Shown: positions 45,304-55,318, counted from the stretch's first letter. The stretch is DNA of 64,000 bases from Alphaproteobacteria bacterium (GCA_004292755.1 RDXE01000029.1:62001-126000), one strand, 5' to 3'. A program made the numbers and translations. The notes: generated by a model from the sequence alone, not told the origin.

Positions 45304-46404
45304 CTACACTCGGAGCAGTGCGCCATCGCCCGCATCGGTCAGCAGCCAGAGGTGCCCGTCGGGGCCCTGGCGGACGTCGCGGATGCGACCGATCTCGCGT
45401 TCCAGATGGCGCTCTTCGCGCACCACGCGGGGGCCATCGAGGACCAGACGCACCAGCATTCGACCTGCCAGCGCGCCAGAGACGAGGCTGCCTTGCCAGT
45501 CCGGGCGGCGCGGGGAGGTGACGAAGGCAAGACCGGCAGGCGCGATGGAGGGTGTCCAAAGGTGCAGCGGGTCCTCAATGCCGGGGGCGCTGCGCAGCTC
45601 CGTGATCGTCATGCCGCTGTACTCAACACCGTGGGTCACCACCGGCCAGCCGTAGTTGCGACCAGCCCGCAGCACGTTCACCTCGTCGCCGCCGCGTGGG
45701 CCATGGTCGGTGATCCATGCCTCGCCCGTGGTGGGATGGACGGCCAGACCCTGCGGGTTGCGATGGCCCCAGGAGTGAATCTCCGGTCGCGCGTCGCTGC
45801 GGCCGACGAGAGGATTGTCGGTCGGCACGCGGCCATCCTCGTGCAATCGCAGCACCTTGCCCGCCAGATCATCCAGCCGTTGGGCGCGTTGGCGCTGGTT
45901 GCGCTCGCCCACCGTCGCCAGCAGGGTGCCATCGGGCAGAAAGGCGAGGCGACAACCGAAATGGTGACCGCCCGCTTGGCGCGGTGTTGCTTCGATCAAC
46001 ACCTGGAACCCCTCCAGCCGCGCGCCGTTCAGCCGGGCGCGGGCGATGGTCGTGGCCGCCCCGTCCGCGTGCGGTGCTGCGTAGGACAGATAGATCCAGC
46101 CATTGGTGCCAAAGCGCGGATGCGCGACCACATCCAAAAGGCCGCCTTGATTGACGGCATGGACTGGCGGCACGCCCGCGACCGGCTCCGGCTGCAAGCG
46201 ACCATCGACGATCAGACGCAAGCGCCCTGGTCGCTCGGTCACCAGTTGGCGACCATCGGGCAGGAACGCCACTGCCCAGGGATTCTGCAGGCCACGCACC
46301 ACCTCCACGGGCTGTAGCGCCGCGGCGTGAGTGGGGCGAGAGATCACGGACGTGGTGGTCAGGGCCGCAGCCCCCACCAACAGCGAGCGACGGTCAAGGC
46401 GCAT
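45304..46404 (-). CDS. PQQ-dependent sugar dehydrogenase (Asd/Yli type)
   Basis: About 366 residues. The N-terminus [20 protein letters not shown] has twin arginines and a hydrophobic stretch, a probable Tat signal ending near THAA, so the protein should be periplasmic. Propeller motifs: [80 protein letters not shown] and [12 protein letters not shown], the soluble aldose/sorbosone dehydrogenase pattern. SD AAGGGGAG is 6 bases before ATG 46404. No PQQ biosynthesis gene is in the window. Confidence 0.92.
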   Translation of the reverse strand: MRLDRRSLLVGAAALTTTSVISRPTHAAALQPVEVVRGLQNPWAVAFLPDGRQLVTERPGRLRLIVDGRLQPEPVAGVPPVHAVNQGGLLDVVAHPRFGTNGWIYLSYAAPHADGAATTIARARLNGARLEGFQVLIEATPRQAGGHHFGCRLAFLPDGTLLATVGERNQRQRAQRLDDLAGKVLRLHEDGRVPTDNPLVGRSDARPEIHSWGHRNPQGLAVHPTTGEAWITDHGPRGGDEVNVLRAGRNYGWPVVTHGVEYSGMTITELRSAPGIEDPLHLWTPSIAPAGLAFVTSPRRPDWQGSLVSGALAGRMLVRLVLDGPRVVREERHLEREIGRIRDVRQGPDGHLWLLTDAGDGALLRV

Positions 46405-46495
46405 TGGCATCTCCCCTTGGCGGACCGTCGCACGGACGGTCAACAGGCAAATGGGGATTGGCGGGCATCGCGTCACCCCCTATCGTCGCGCCGCC

Positions 46496-47446
46496 ATGAT
46501 CATCCATGCCGCTCATCGCCACCTGCTCGGCATCGAGGGGATGTCGCCCGACGACGTGACCCGCTTGCTGAACCGCGCCGAGGCTCACGCCGCGGGCACA
46601 ATCGATCCCGCCCAGCTGCGCCAAGGATTGCGCGGGCGGACGGTGGTCAATCTGTTCTTTGAAAACTCCACGCGCACCCGCACCTCGTTTGAGCTGGCGG
46701 GCAAGCGGTTGGGCACCGACGTGATCAACATGGCGGTCGCCGCCAGTTCGGTCTCCAAAGGCGAGACCTTGATCGATACCGCGCAAACCCTGAACGCTAT
46801 GCGGGTTGACCTGCTGGTCGTGCGCCACCCGGAGTCCGGGGCCGTGCAGCTGCTGGCAAAGGCCGTCGATTGTTCGGTCATCAATGGCGGCGATGGCAGC
46901 CACGAACATCCAACCCAGGCGCTGTTGGATGCTTTGACCATCCGCCGCCGAAAGGGCCGCCTGGAGGGGTTGGAGGTTGCGATCTGTGGTGATGTCGCCC
47001 ACAGCCGGGTTGCCCGCTCCAACATCCTGCTGCTGACGCTGATGGGCGCCAGGGTCCGCGTGGTTGCCCCACCCACCTTGCTGCCGACTGACATCGAGCG
47101 GATGGGGGTCGAGGTGCACCATCGCATGGCCAGCGGTCTTGCCGGTGCTGACATCGTGATGATGCTGCGCTTGCAGAAGGAACGGATGGCTGCGGCCTTG
47201 GTGCCGTCCGTGCGGGAGTATTATCATTTCTATGGTCTCGACCGCGCCAAGCTGGCTGTCGCGAAGCCCGATGCCCTGGTGATGCACCCCGGTCCGATGA
47301 ACCGCGGTGTGGAAATTGATGGCGAGGTTGCTGACGACCTCGACCGTTCCCTGATCCGGGATCAGGTGGAGATGGGGGTGGCGATCCGTATGGCCTGTCT
47401 GGAGTGGCTGTTGGGGCAACTTCCACCGCCCGGAGGTGCTGCGTGA
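46496..47446 (+). CDS. pyrB: Aspartate carbamoyltransferase catalytic subunit
   Basis: Second step of pyrimidine synthesis: carbamoyl phosphate plus aspartate to carbamoyl-aspartate. 316 residues. Motifs: [20 protein letters not shown] (carbamoyl-phosphate site), [48 protein letters not shown] and [22 protein letters not shown] 46496 gives the usual N-terminus. The stop overlaps the pyrC' GTG by 4 bases (GTGA). No pyrI regulatory gene is present; in this class the pseudo-dihydroorotase downstream is the partner. Confidence 0.96.
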   Translation: MIIHAAHRHLLGIEGMSPDDVTRLLNRAEAHAAGTIDPAQLRQGLRGRTVVNLFFENSTRTRTSFELAGKRLGTDVINMAVAASSVSKGETLIDTAQTLNAMRVDLLVVRHPESGAVQLLAKAVDCSVINGGDGSHEHPTQALLDALTIRRRKGRLEGLEVAICGDVAHSRVARSNILLLTLMGARVRVVAPPTLLPTDIERMGVEVHHRMASGLAGADIVMMLRLQKERMAAALVPSVREYYHFYGLDRAKLAVAKPDALVMHPGPMNRGVEIDGEVADDLDRSLIRDQVEMGVAIRMACLEWLLGQLPPPGGAA

Positions 47447-48717
47447 ACCGGTTGGTCGTCCGCAACGCGCGGCTGTTGGATCCCGCAACGCGCCTTGATC
47501 AGGTGGGCGATCTGTTGGTGCTGGACGGACGGATCGCCGATCTTGGCTCTGTTGGCCCTGTGTCGGGCGCGCGGGTGGTCGATGCGACGGGCTGGGCCTT
47601 GATGCCTGGGCTGATTGATCTGCGCGTCGCCAGCCGGGAGCCGGGCGCCGAGCACATCGAGACCTTGGCCAGTCTCGCTGATGCGGCAGTGGCCGGGGGT
47701 GTCACCACGGCTGCGGTGCTGCCAGCCACCGACCCGCCGATTGAAGAGCCGGCCCTGGTGGAATTGATCCTGCGCCAGTCCGACCGCATCGGGCGTGCCC
47801 GGCTCCGCCCTTGGGCGGCGTTGACCCGCGGGTTTGGTGGTCAGGTGTTGGCGGAGATGGGGCTGCTGAGCGCGGCTGGTGCCATCGGGTTCAGTGATGG
47901 CGGGCACCCAGTCGCCCATGCCGGGGTGATGCGCCGCGCCTTGGCCTATGCCCGCACCTTTGATCGCCCGGTCATGAACCACCCTTCCGACCCCGGTCTG
48001 GTTGGTGTGGCGACTGAGGGTGAGTTGGCAACCAGAGCTGGCTTGAGTGCGACGCCAGCGATTGCCGAACGGATGATGCTGGAGCGCGATCTGGCCCTCG
48101 TCGCGCTGACTGGCGGGCGCTACCACGCTGGCCCGATCACGACAGCGGCGGGCGTTGCCGCGATTCGCCGGGCGAAGCAGGATGGGCTGCCAGTCACTGC
48201 CGACACGGCACTGCCGTACATCGCCTTGAATGAAGTCGCGATTGCTGACTATCGCACCGACGTGAAGGTCTGGCCGCCGCTGCGCAGCGAGGCGGATCGA
48301 CAGGCTGTGGTCGCGGGCCTAGCCGACGGCACGCTGGATGCACTGTCGTCGGACCATCAACCGCACGACGCCGATGCCAAGCGGTTGCCCTATAGCCACG
48401 CCGCCGCAGGCATCGCCGGAGTTGAGACCTTGCTGGTGTTGGCCTTGGAGCAAGTTCACACCGGCAGCGTCGGTCTGTTGGACATGCTGGCGCGGTTGAC
48501 CACTGGCCCCGGCAGCATCATCGGCAGTGACGCGGGGCGGCTTGCCCGCGGATGCCCGGCTGATCTGGTGTTGGTCGATCTTGATCGGCCCTGGCGCATT
48601 GATGCCGATGCCTTTCGCTCCAAGGCCCGCAACACCCCGTTTCACCGCCGTCCCGTCCAAGGGCGCATCATCGCCACTGTGGTTGGTGGTGAGGCGGTGT
48701 TTGGAACGCTGCCATGA
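47443..48717 (+). CDS. pyrC: Dihydroorotase-like protein PyrC' (PyrX), probably inactive
   Basis: About 424 residues of the type I dihydroorotase family. The metal-binding HxH near the N-terminus is lost: where active enzymes read GLIDLHVHLREPG, this one reads [13 protein letters not shown] (positions 56-68). The later His/Asp region reads MNHPSDPGL instead of an HxxD/HAED type motif. [15 protein letters not shown] and [12 protein letters not shown] are kept. In Pseudomonas and alphaproteobacteria such a protein, coupled to pyrB, is a structural partner of the transcarbamoylase without activity. An active dihydroorotase would have to be elsewhere. Start GTG overlaps the pyrB stop. Confidence 0.9.
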   Translation: MNRLVVRNARLLDPATRLDQVGDLLVLDGRIADLGSVGPVSGARVVDATGWALMPGLIDLRVASREPGAEHIETLASLADAAVAGGVTTAAVLPATDPPIEEPALVELILRQSDRIGRARLRPWAALTRGFGGQVLAEMGLLSAAGAIGFSDGGHPVAHAGVMRRALAYARTFDRPVMNHPSDPGLVGVATEGELATRAGLSATPAIAERMMLERDLALVALTGGRYHAGPITTAAGVAAIRRAKQDGLPVTADTALPYIALNEVAIADYRTDVKVWPPLRSEADRQAVVAGLADGTLDALSSDHQPHDADAKRLPYSHAAAGIAGVETLLVLALEQVHTGSVGLLDMLARLTTGPGSIIGSDAGRLARGCPADLVLVDLDRPWRIDADAFRSKARNTPFHRRPVQGRIIATVVGGEAVFGTLP

Positions 48718-49328
48718 TCGACCCGCCGATGGAGCTACGCTTTCTGCTGCCACTGGGTCTGGCGGCCTTCGGGGCGTACCTGTTGGGCTCAATCCCCTTT
48801 GGCTTGCTCCTCACGCGCATGGCGGGGTTGGGCGATATCCGCGCGATCGGCTCTGGCAACATTGGGGCAACCAATGTGCTGCGCACGGGTCGCAAGGGCC
48901 TGGCCGCGGCGACGTTGCTGCTGGATGGGCTGAAGGGCGCTGTGGCCGTGCTGATCGCCGGGCGGTACGGGCCAGACATGGCAGCGATCGCGGCACTGGC
49001 CGCCGTGATCGGGCACATCTTTCCAGTCTGGCTGGGCTTTCGTGGCGGCAAGGGCGTTGCGACGGCGCTCGGCGTGTGGTTCGCGTTGGCTTGGCCGGTG
49101 GCTTTGGCGTTGTGTGCAATCTGGGCCGGGATGGCGGCGGTGTTTCGCATTTCCTCCCTTGCGGCGTTGACTGCTGTGGTTGCCTCCCCCCTGCTCGCAT
49201 GGATGCTGGCTGATGCCTTGCGGGCAGAGGTGGCGCTGCTGATGGCGGTGCTGGTGGTGTTTAAGCACCATGCCAATATCCGCCGCTTGATCGCTGGGAC
49301 AGAACCGAAAATCGGTCGGAAGGCGTGA
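48714..49328 (+). CDS. plsY: Glycerol-3-phosphate acyltransferase (acyl-phosphate dependent)
   Basis: 204 residues, five membrane segments; transfers an acyl group from acyl-phosphate to glycerol-3-phosphate, the first step in phospholipid synthesis. PlsY motifs are intact: [40 protein letters not shown] (motif 1), [20 protein letters not shown] (motif 2) and [18 protein letters not shown] (motif 3). The ATG overlaps the pyrC' stop by 4 bases; pyrB-pyrC'-plsY is one operon. Confidence 0.96.
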   Translation: MIDPPMELRFLLPLGLAAFGAYLLGSIPFGLLLTRMAGLGDIRAIGSGNIGATNVLRTGRKGLAAATLLLDGLKGAVAVLIAGRYGPDMAAIAALAAVIGHIFPVWLGFRGGKGVATALGVWFALAWPVALALCAIWAGMAAVFRISSLAALTAVVASPLLAWMLADALRAEVALLMAVLVVFKHHANIRRLIAGTEPKIGRKA

Positions 49329-49379
49329 CGTCTCGATCGTACCGCGCTACCATTGCGGCGCGCGGTAGGGGACCACGCG

Positions 49380-50774
49380 ATGTCGCATGAAGACCGCACG
49401 GATGATGACCGCAAGGGCCTGATGCAGCGGCTGGCTGGCGCCTTGTTTGAGGAGGCGTCGGAACCGATCGGTCCGGCCCAGGACGCCGGTGTGCCTCCCG
49501 TTGCGCGCTCGACGGGTGTGCGCCACCCGGATGCTGATGTGCGCGCCCATGAGGCGCGCACCGCGCAGACGAAGTTTGAACATCGCCTGTCCGAAGTGCT
49601 GAGCACGCAGCGCCCCGTGGTCGCAGGCCGCCTGCACACCATTGATCTTGACGATATCCGCCAGCAGTTCGGCCCGCGCTGGCAGCAGGTGGCCCATCGC
49701 GCGATGGAAATTGCAGCAGGCGTGATTGAACACCGGCTTGCCGCGGCTGATGTGATGGCGCCCGTCGATGATGTGGCGTTTGTTGTGCTGTTCGCCGAGT
49801 TGGCGGAGCCAGAGGCGCAGTTCAAAGCAGCCGTGCTCGCCCGCGAAATTCGCGAGAAGCTGTTGGGCGAGTTAGGGGCAGGCTGCGTCCGCGCTGTCTC
49901 CGCCCAGGTCAGAGTTGTGGAGCCGCCAGTCGCAGGCGCACCGGTGCCGGATTTTGCGGCTCTGGCGTCGTCGTTTCGCGCCGTCGCGAAACCAGTCCCG
50001 CGGCTGGAGCCGATTCCCGATCTGATTGCGGCGGGTGAGGCACCGCCCCAGGTGGCAGTGGATTTTCGCCCGATGTGGTTCCCCGCCAAAGGCGTGGTCC
50101 CTGCGTTCACCGTGCGGCTGAGGGTGCGAGACCCCGATGGATCGGTGCGGGAGGGGTGGGCGGCCTATCGTCAAGGCATCGGACGGCCAAGCCTCGCCGA
50201 ACTGGATCGCCAAGTCCTGGCTCTGGCGGTGCTGGACCATCGCCGCCTGTTCGCTCAGCATGGCCGGTGCGTGCTGCATGTGCCGTTGCACACCGCGACT
50301 TTGCTGGATCACCTCGGCGGCAAGCTGTTGGACTTGATCCGCCTACAGTCCGAAGCACAGCGGCGCTTTCTGTTGGTGGAATTGCACGACCCCCGGGGTC
50401 TGTTGACCAGCGACCAGATCGGGCGGGTGGTGGACCGCTTGAGGCCCCTGGTTCGGGGTGTCGGTGTGGCCTCTGGTCCGGCACCGGCGGATGTGGATCG
50501 CGTTGCCCGTGCTGACGCCACCCTCGCGGTGCTGGATTTGGAGGCGCTGGCCCACCAGCGCTCAGCCGTGAGCAATTTGACCGCGGGCCTGTCGGCGTGG
50601 GTGCGCGCCGCCCGCAGCCAACGTCTGCAAACCGCGATCCACGGCATCGACTCATCCGAGCTGCTGACTGCTGCCATCTCCTCCGGTGCAGACTTCTTGT
50701 CGGGCTTGGCCGTGGCACCCGATGAGCCTGCCCTGCAGGCCGCGCATACCTTCAGGCCCCCAACGCAGCGCTGA
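49380..50774 (+). CDS. Degenerate GGDEF/EAL-like protein
   Basis: 464 residues. Residues about 85-165 have the length and hydrophobic spacing of a GGDEF domain, but the signature region reads APVDDVAFVVLFAE where an active cyclase has an R-GGDEF-like motif. Residues about 228-450 align by eye with EAL domains: FRPMWFPAKGVVPAFTVRLR, RRFLLVELHDPRG and the end IHGIDSSELLTAAISSGADF, resembling EGVET-x-x-QGYL. The EAL, LTE and DDFG catalytic positions are not conserved. It is therefore probably not an enzyme but a c-di-GMP-related sensor or scaffold. The first 60 residues are hydrophilic. GGTAGGGG is a good RBS. Confidence 0.75.
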   Translation: MSHEDRTDDDRKGLMQRLAGALFEEASEPIGPAQDAGVPPVARSTGVRHPDADVRAHEARTAQTKFEHRLSEVLSTQRPVVAGRLHTIDLDDIRQQFGPRWQQVAHRAMEIAAGVIEHRLAAADVMAPVDDVAFVVLFAELAEPEAQFKAAVLAREIREKLLGELGAGCVRAVSAQVRVVEPPVAGAPVPDFAALASSFRAVAKPVPRLEPIPDLIAAGEAPPQVAVDFRPMWFPAKGVVPAFTVRLRVRDPDGSVREGWAAYRQGIGRPSLAELDRQVLALAVLDHRRLFAQHGRCVLHVPLHTATLLDHLGGKLLDLIRLQSEAQRRFLLVELHDPRGLLTSDQIGRVVDRLRPLVRGVGVASGPAPADVDRVARADATLAVLDLEALAHQRSAVSNLTAGLSAWVRAARSQRLQTAIHGIDSSELLTAAISSGADFLSGLAVAPDEPALQAAHTFRPPTQR

Positions 50775-50871
50775 TGCCCCCACGCCGGGGATGCGCCCAC
50801 CATCGCCCCCTGGCTAAGGTTGACAGGTCCGGTGCGGGAGGGACGCGCCAGACCATGTGGGGAGGGGGGAT

Positions 50872-52371
50872 ATGACCAGTCCAATCAAAGCGGCTCTGGC
50901 TGCAGGTGAGTCCGTCGGGGCCCTATGGCTGGGGTTGGGCAATCCGTCCGTTGCCGAGATGGCGGCCGATGCTGGCCCGGACTGTGTGATCTTCGATGCG
51001 CAGCACGGCCTGTGGACCCGGCAGACCCTAGAGGCGGGCATTGGCCATGTGCGCGGCCGGGTGCCAGCCCTGGTGCGCACGGCCGACAACACCCTTAACA
51101 GCATCAATCAGGCGTTGGATGCCGGTGCCGTTGGCGTGATCGTACCCCTGGTGGAGACTGCCGAGGAAGCAGCCTTCGCCGTTGCCGCCGCCAAGTATCC
51201 CCCCGATGGCAATCGCTCGGCAGGGGGGCTGCGGCCGATCATGAACTGGAAGCCCTATGTCGCCAGCGCCAACAGCGAGACGCTGGTGGGCGTGATGATT
51301 GAGACCAAGCGCGGGTTGGAGAATGCCCGCGCCATCGCGGCGACGCCGGGGCTGGACCTCGTGTTCATCGGGACGACGGACCTTGCCCTGTCGCTGGGGG
51401 TGTTTCCCGACAATGGCCCGGTGCATGAGGCGGCGTTGATGACCATCCTCGCCGCCTGTCGGGAGGCTGGCATCGCCTGCGGTGCCTTCACGGGATACGC
51501 CCCGCTAGCAGCGCTGCGCCGGTCCCACGGATTTCAGATGACCGTCGTAGCCGATGATGGCTCGTTGCTGCACGCCCACATGAAACAAGCGGTTGCCCGC
51601 TTTCGTCCGGGCAAGCCGTTCAGTCTGGCTGGACGCACGGCGCTGGTGACGGGGGCCAATCGCGGCATTGGCGTGCATCTGGTTCAAGGCTTGTTAGACC
51701 ATGGCGTGGTTCGCGTTTATGCAGCCGCGCGCGACCCGGCTTCCGTGAATGCCAGCGACGGCCGGGTGGTGCCCCTGGCCCTGGATGTCACCAGTTCGAG
51801 CCAGGTGCGGGCCGCGGCTCGGCAATGCCGGGATGTGGACCTGTTGATCAACAATGCCGGGGTGAATTTCAACACCGGCCTGTTGGTGGAGGGGCGCGAT
51901 ACCTACGCCCGGCGTGAGATGGAGGTGAACTACTTCGGCACCCTCGCCATGACGCGCGCCTTTGCACCCGTGCTGAAGCGCAACCGGGGGGGCATTCTGG
52001 TCAACATGTTGTCGATTCTGGCGCGACAGAACTTACCCGCGATGGGCTCGCTGTGCGCCTCTAAGGCGGCGGCCTTATCGTTGACTCAAGCAACACGGGC
52101 AGAGCTCGCAGCTCAAAAGACCCATGTTGTCGCCGTGCTGCCAGGGGCCGTGGACACCGACATGACCCGCGACTTCCAGGGTCCAAAGGTGGCGCCAGCG
52201 CAAGTGGCGGCGGAAATCCTGGACGGGTTGGAGCGTGGGTTGGAGGAGATTTATCCAACCGAGATGGCGGCCGGGGTGGCCACCGGCCTTGCCCTCGACC
52301 CCCAGGGGACCGAGCGGATGTTCCAAGGCTTCCTGCCCGGTCCCGCCGTCGCGGCACGGGGTGGACAATGA
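50872..52371 (+). CDS. HpcH/HpaI aldolase fused to a short-chain dehydrogenase-like domain
   Basis: About 499 residues. Residues 1-245 form an HpcH/HpaI class II aldolase: VIFDAQHGLWTRQTLEAGIG, ALDAGAVGVIVPLVETAEEA, GVMIETKRGLENARAIAATP and FIGTTDLALSLG, with H45, E144 and D170 as likely catalytic or metal residues. Residues 250-499 form an SDR domain: TGANRGIG (260-267) and NNAG (327-330), but the active-site YxxxK reads LCASK (394-398), so the catalytic Tyr is Leu. There is almost no linker. GGGAGGGGGG is a strong RBS. The aminotransferase gene overlaps the stop by 4 bases. The aldolase half is probably active; the SDR half may be non-catalytic. Confidence 0.85.
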   Translation: MTSPIKAALAAGESVGALWLGLGNPSVAEMAADAGPDCVIFDAQHGLWTRQTLEAGIGHVRGRVPALVRTADNTLNSINQALDAGAVGVIVPLVETAEEAAFAVAAAKYPPDGNRSAGGLRPIMNWKPYVASANSETLVGVMIETKRGLENARAIAATPGLDLVFIGTTDLALSLGVFPDNGPVHEAALMTILAACREAGIACGAFTGYAPLAALRRSHGFQMTVVADDGSLLHAHMKQAVARFRPGKPFSLAGRTALVTGANRGIGVHLVQGLLDHGVVRVYAAARDPASVNASDGRVVPLALDVTSSSQVRAAARQCRDVDLLINNAGVNFNTGLLVEGRDTYARREMEVNYFGTLAMTRAFAPVLKRNRGGILVNMLSILARQNLPAMGSLCASKAAALSLTQATRAELAAQKTHVVAVLPGAVDTDMTRDFQGPKVAPAQVAAEILDGLERGLEEIYPTEMAAGVATGLALDPQGTERMFQGFLPGPAVAARGGQ

Positions 52372-53462
52372 CGGCGATGATCCCTCCGGCCTACATCACG
52401 GATGCGGGCCCCCAGGGCATGCCTGGGGCGGAGCGTCCACTGGACCTGATTGACCTGTCTTTAAACGAAAGTCGCTTCGGTGCCTCGCCCCTGGCAGTGG
52501 CAGCCGCAGCTGCGCGTGCGCAGCGCCTATCGCTCTACCCCGACCCAGCGTCGACGGACTTGCGCGCGGCGCTGGCCCGTCACACGGGGTTTGAGCCCGA
52601 GATGCTGGTTTGCGGCAACGGTTCGGAGGAGCTGTTGGACGTGCTGGTGCGCCTGCATTGCCGCCCAGGCGACGAGGTCTTGATCGATCAGCACGGCTTC
52701 ATCGGCTTCCATCTGTTCGCGATGCGCTCCGGCGCCAGGCTGGTGCGGGCTCCGGACCGGGCGATGACAACAGACGTGGACGCCCTGGTGGCTGCGATCA
52801 CGCCGCGCACGCGGGTGATCTTCCTAGCCAACCCCAACAATCCGACCGGGACGTGGATTCCTGCGGCTGACTTGGCGCGCTTGGTGGCGGCGGTGCCCAG
52901 CACCATCGTGCTGGTGATCGACAGCGCGTATGCCGAGTATGTTGACGGGGTGGATTATGACGATGGCGCCCGCTTCGTGGCCGGGCGCGAGAACGTCGTC
53001 ATGGCGCGCACCTTTTCCAAAGCCTATGGCCTCGCCGCAGTGCGGGTTGGGTGGTGCTACGCGTCCGCCCGCATGGTGCGCTTGATCAACCGGGTGCGCG
53101 GTGTCGGTAACGTCAACGCGCTGGCCCAAGCCGCTGCCATTGCCGCTTTGTCGGACCAAGACCATCTGGCCGCCGTGCGCCGTGCCACAGCGGCTGCCCG
53201 CACCCAACTCAGGGAGGGCCTGACCCGCCTGGGCTGCCATGTCTGGCCCTCGGTCACCAACTTCCTGCTGGTGCGCTTGCCCGAGGGCTGCAACCGCTCC
53301 CCCGAACAGATCGCTGCAAGCCTGCTGGCCGACCACAACATCCTGATCCGCCCCACCACCGACTACGGCATCACCCAGTCTTTACGCATCACGGTCGGCA
53401 CCGCTGCCGAAAACGAGACCCTGCTGGCCGGAGTGGCGCAGGTTCTGCTGTCGGCTGCTTGA
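52368..53462 (+). CDS. PLP-dependent aminotransferase, HisC-like
   Basis: 364 residues, fold type I, class I/II. Motifs: LSLNESRFGASPLAV, LVCGNGSEELLDVLVRLHCR, VIFLANPNNPTGTWIPAADL, VIDSAYAEYVDG and the PLP lysine in MARTFSKAYGLAAVRVGWCY. This is the histidinol-phosphate aminotransferase subgroup, but HisC-like enzymes also act on aromatic and other amino acids. No his operon is near; coupling to the aldolase-SDR fusion by a 4-base ATGA overlap suggests a joint pathway. The following 154-base gap to 53616 is empty. Confidence 0.9.
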   Translation: MTAMIPPAYITDAGPQGMPGAERPLDLIDLSLNESRFGASPLAVAAAAARAQRLSLYPDPASTDLRAALARHTGFEPEMLVCGNGSEELLDVLVRLHCRPGDEVLIDQHGFIGFHLFAMRSGARLVRAPDRAMTTDVDALVAAITPRTRVIFLANPNNPTGTWIPAADLARLVAAVPSTIVLVIDSAYAEYVDGVDYDDGARFVAGRENVVMARTFSKAYGLAAVRVGWCYASARMVRLINRVRGVGNVNALAQAAAIAALSDQDHLAAVRRATAAARTQLREGLTRLGCHVWPSVTNFLLVRLPEGCNRSPEQIAASLLADHNILIRPTTDYGITQSLRITVGTAAENETLLAGVAQVLLSAA

Positions 53463-53616
53463 GAGATTGGGTCGGGCTGTTTGGACGGGTCGGACTGGGC
53501 AACCTGTCAGTACGGGAGAGGGCCAGCCGCGATCAGCCGTTGAGGGTGGGCAGATTGCTGACAACCTCGACGGCGTGATCGCCGGACGTGGCCGCCTCCA
53601 CCCAACCCAGGACGGG

Positions 53617-54243
53617 TCACGACCGCTTGGCAGCGTGAGCGAGGAGAGCGTCGGCGACGGCGGAGATTTCTTGGGCCGCGGGGGAGGAGGGGGCGTATTC
53701 GGTGATGCCTTGGCCGCTGAGCAGGCTTGCCTGCAGCGGCGCGCGGTTGCCGACGCGGTGCTGCAGGATCGGTACGCCGAATTCGGCTGCGCGTTCCACC
53801 ACCAGTTCAGCTGCACGGGACCGCGGTGGCACGCGGTTGAGCACGATCACGGCTGGGCGGCGTTCTTCCTTTGCCAGTTGCAGCGTCGCTTCGGTTGCCC
53901 ACAGGTCCATGATCGAGGGTTGCAGCGGCACCACCACCAGAGAAGCGGCGCGCACGGCAAGTTTTGCTTCGGTCTCGGCATGCGGGGGGCTGTCGATCAG
54001 CACCACGTCATGGTCGCGGGCAAGCCGTTCCACTTCGGCTGCGATTCGCCAGCCGCCCAATGCCATGATGCGCGGCCAGGGTCGGCCCTCCCGCAGCTTG
54101 TCCCACCGGATCAGGCTGCCCTGCGGGTCGATGTCAACGGCTGCCACTCGCAAGGTTCGGCTCCACGCGACGGCAAGATGCAGCGCCAGCGTGGTCTTGC
54201 CTGCACCACCCTTCTGCTGGGCGATGGTGATTGTGGTTGCCAT
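53617..54243 (-). CDS. ParA-family ATPase
   Basis: 208 residues. Deviant Walker A: ITIAQQKGGAGKTTLALHLA; Walker A-prime/B: VAAVDIDPQGSLIRW and HDVVLIDSPPHAETEAKLAV. Short orphan ParA/MinD proteins of this size position protein complexes (chemoreceptors, carboxysomes, plasmids). There is no parB gene or parS-like repeat nearby. ATG 54243 begins MATTITIAQQKGG, with GGGAGGA a few bases upstream. Divergent from the Sua5 gene across 114 bases. Confidence 0.9.
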   Translation of the reverse strand: MATTITIAQQKGGAGKTTLALHLAVAWSRTLRVAAVDIDPQGSLIRWDKLREGRPWPRIMALGGWRIAAEVERLARDHDVVLIDSPPHAETEAKLAVRAASLVVVPLQPSIMDLWATEATLQLAKEERRPAVIVLNRVPPRSRAAELVVERAAEFGVPILQHRVGNRAPLQASLLSGQGITEYAPSSPAAQEISAVADALLAHAAKRS

Positions 54244-54357
54244 GGCCGTCCTCCCGCGACGCGACAAGATATGGTCGGAGATTCTCCGCCGCACCGCAAG
54301 GCTTTGACCATGACACGGCATTGACCGGCCCGGTCGCCTGGGGCACGGTGCGGGGCA

Positions 54358-55311
54358 ATGGCCGTCCTGACCCCCACACAAGACACGATCGCCGAAGCCG
54401 CAGGCCACCTGAAAGCCGGTGGCTTGGTCGTGATGCCGACTGAGACTGTCTATGGTCTTGCCGCCGATGCCACATCGGACCGCGCGGTCGCCAGCATCTA
54501 CGAGCTGAAGCAAAGACCCAGCTTCAACCCCTTGATCATCCATGTCGCCTCTCTGGCGATGGCGGAGCGCTGTGGGATGATGGACACCCGCGCGCGCTAT
54601 CTGGCCCGGCGGTTGTGGCCGGGGCCATTGACGCTGGTGGTGGCACAGCGGCCAGGGGCTGGCATCTCCCGGTTGGCGACGGCTGGGCTCGGCACCGTGG
54701 CGTTGCGCATGCCGGAGCATCCAGTCGCCCTGGCCCTGATCCAAGCGTTGGACCGCCCGGTTGCGGCCCCCTCCGCCAACCGGTCCGGGCGAATCAGTCC
54801 AACCACGGCGCAGATCGCAGCTGAGGGCTTGGGGCGCAGTGTCGCCTATGTGCTGGATGGTGGGGCCTGCCGGATCGGCGTTGAATCAACTGTGGTGGAT
54901 CTGTCGACAGATCCTGCCTGCCTGCTGCGGCCCGGTGCGGTGACGCGCGATCAATTGTCGGCAGCAATTGGCGAGTTGGCCGAGCCGGGCGAAACCATCC
55001 GCAGCCCCGGTCAGCTTGCGTCCCACTATGCGCCGGGGTTGCCCCTGCGGCTTGACCCGACTGAAATGCGGGAAGGCGAGGCGCTGCTGACCTTTGGCAG
55101 CAATGCTAGCCTGGAGGGGGCGGCAGCGGTGCTGAACCTGTCCCCGCGCGGGTCGTTGACGGAAGCGGCCGCCAACTTGTTCGCCTGCCTGCACGCGTTG
55201 GACCGGCCCGACCTCTACACCGGCATTGCCGCTGTCCGGGTGCCAAACACGGGCCTTGGCATTGCGATCAATGATCGCCTGCAGCGCGCCGCGGCCCCCC
55301 GCAGCAGCTGA
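54358..55311 (+). CDS. L-threonylcarbamoyladenylate synthase (Sua5, full length)
   Basis: Makes threonylcarbamoyl-AMP for the t6A37 tRNA modification. 317 residues with an N-terminal YrdC/TsaC domain (VVMPTETVYGLAADATSDRA, ELKQRPSFNPLIIHVASLAM, RRLWPGPLTLVV, PVAAPSANRSGRISPTTAQI) and the extra C-terminal Sua5 domain (SPGQLASHYAPGLPLRLDPT), which distinguishes it from short TsaC. Convergent with the crotonase gene; the stops are 7 bases apart. Confidence 0.94.
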   Translation: MAVLTPTQDTIAEAAGHLKAGGLVVMPTETVYGLAADATSDRAVASIYELKQRPSFNPLIIHVASLAMAERCGMMDTRARYLARRLWPGPLTLVVAQRPGAGISRLATAGLGTVALRMPEHPVALALIQALDRPVAAPSANRSGRISPTTAQIAAEGLGRSVAYVLDGGACRIGVESTVVDLSTDPACLLRPGAVTRDQLSAAIGELAEPGETIRSPGQLASHYAPGLPLRLDPTEMREGEALLTFGSNASLEGAAAVLNLSPRGSLTEAAANLFACLHALDRPDLYTGIAAVRVPNTGLGIAINDRLQRAAAPRSS

Positions 55312-55318
55312 CACGCGG

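Noticed and set aside
50820-50845. TTGACA upstream of the aldolase-SDR fusion as a promoter
   Set aside because: A good -35 box but nothing like TATAAT 16-18 bases downstream in this GC-rich stretch.
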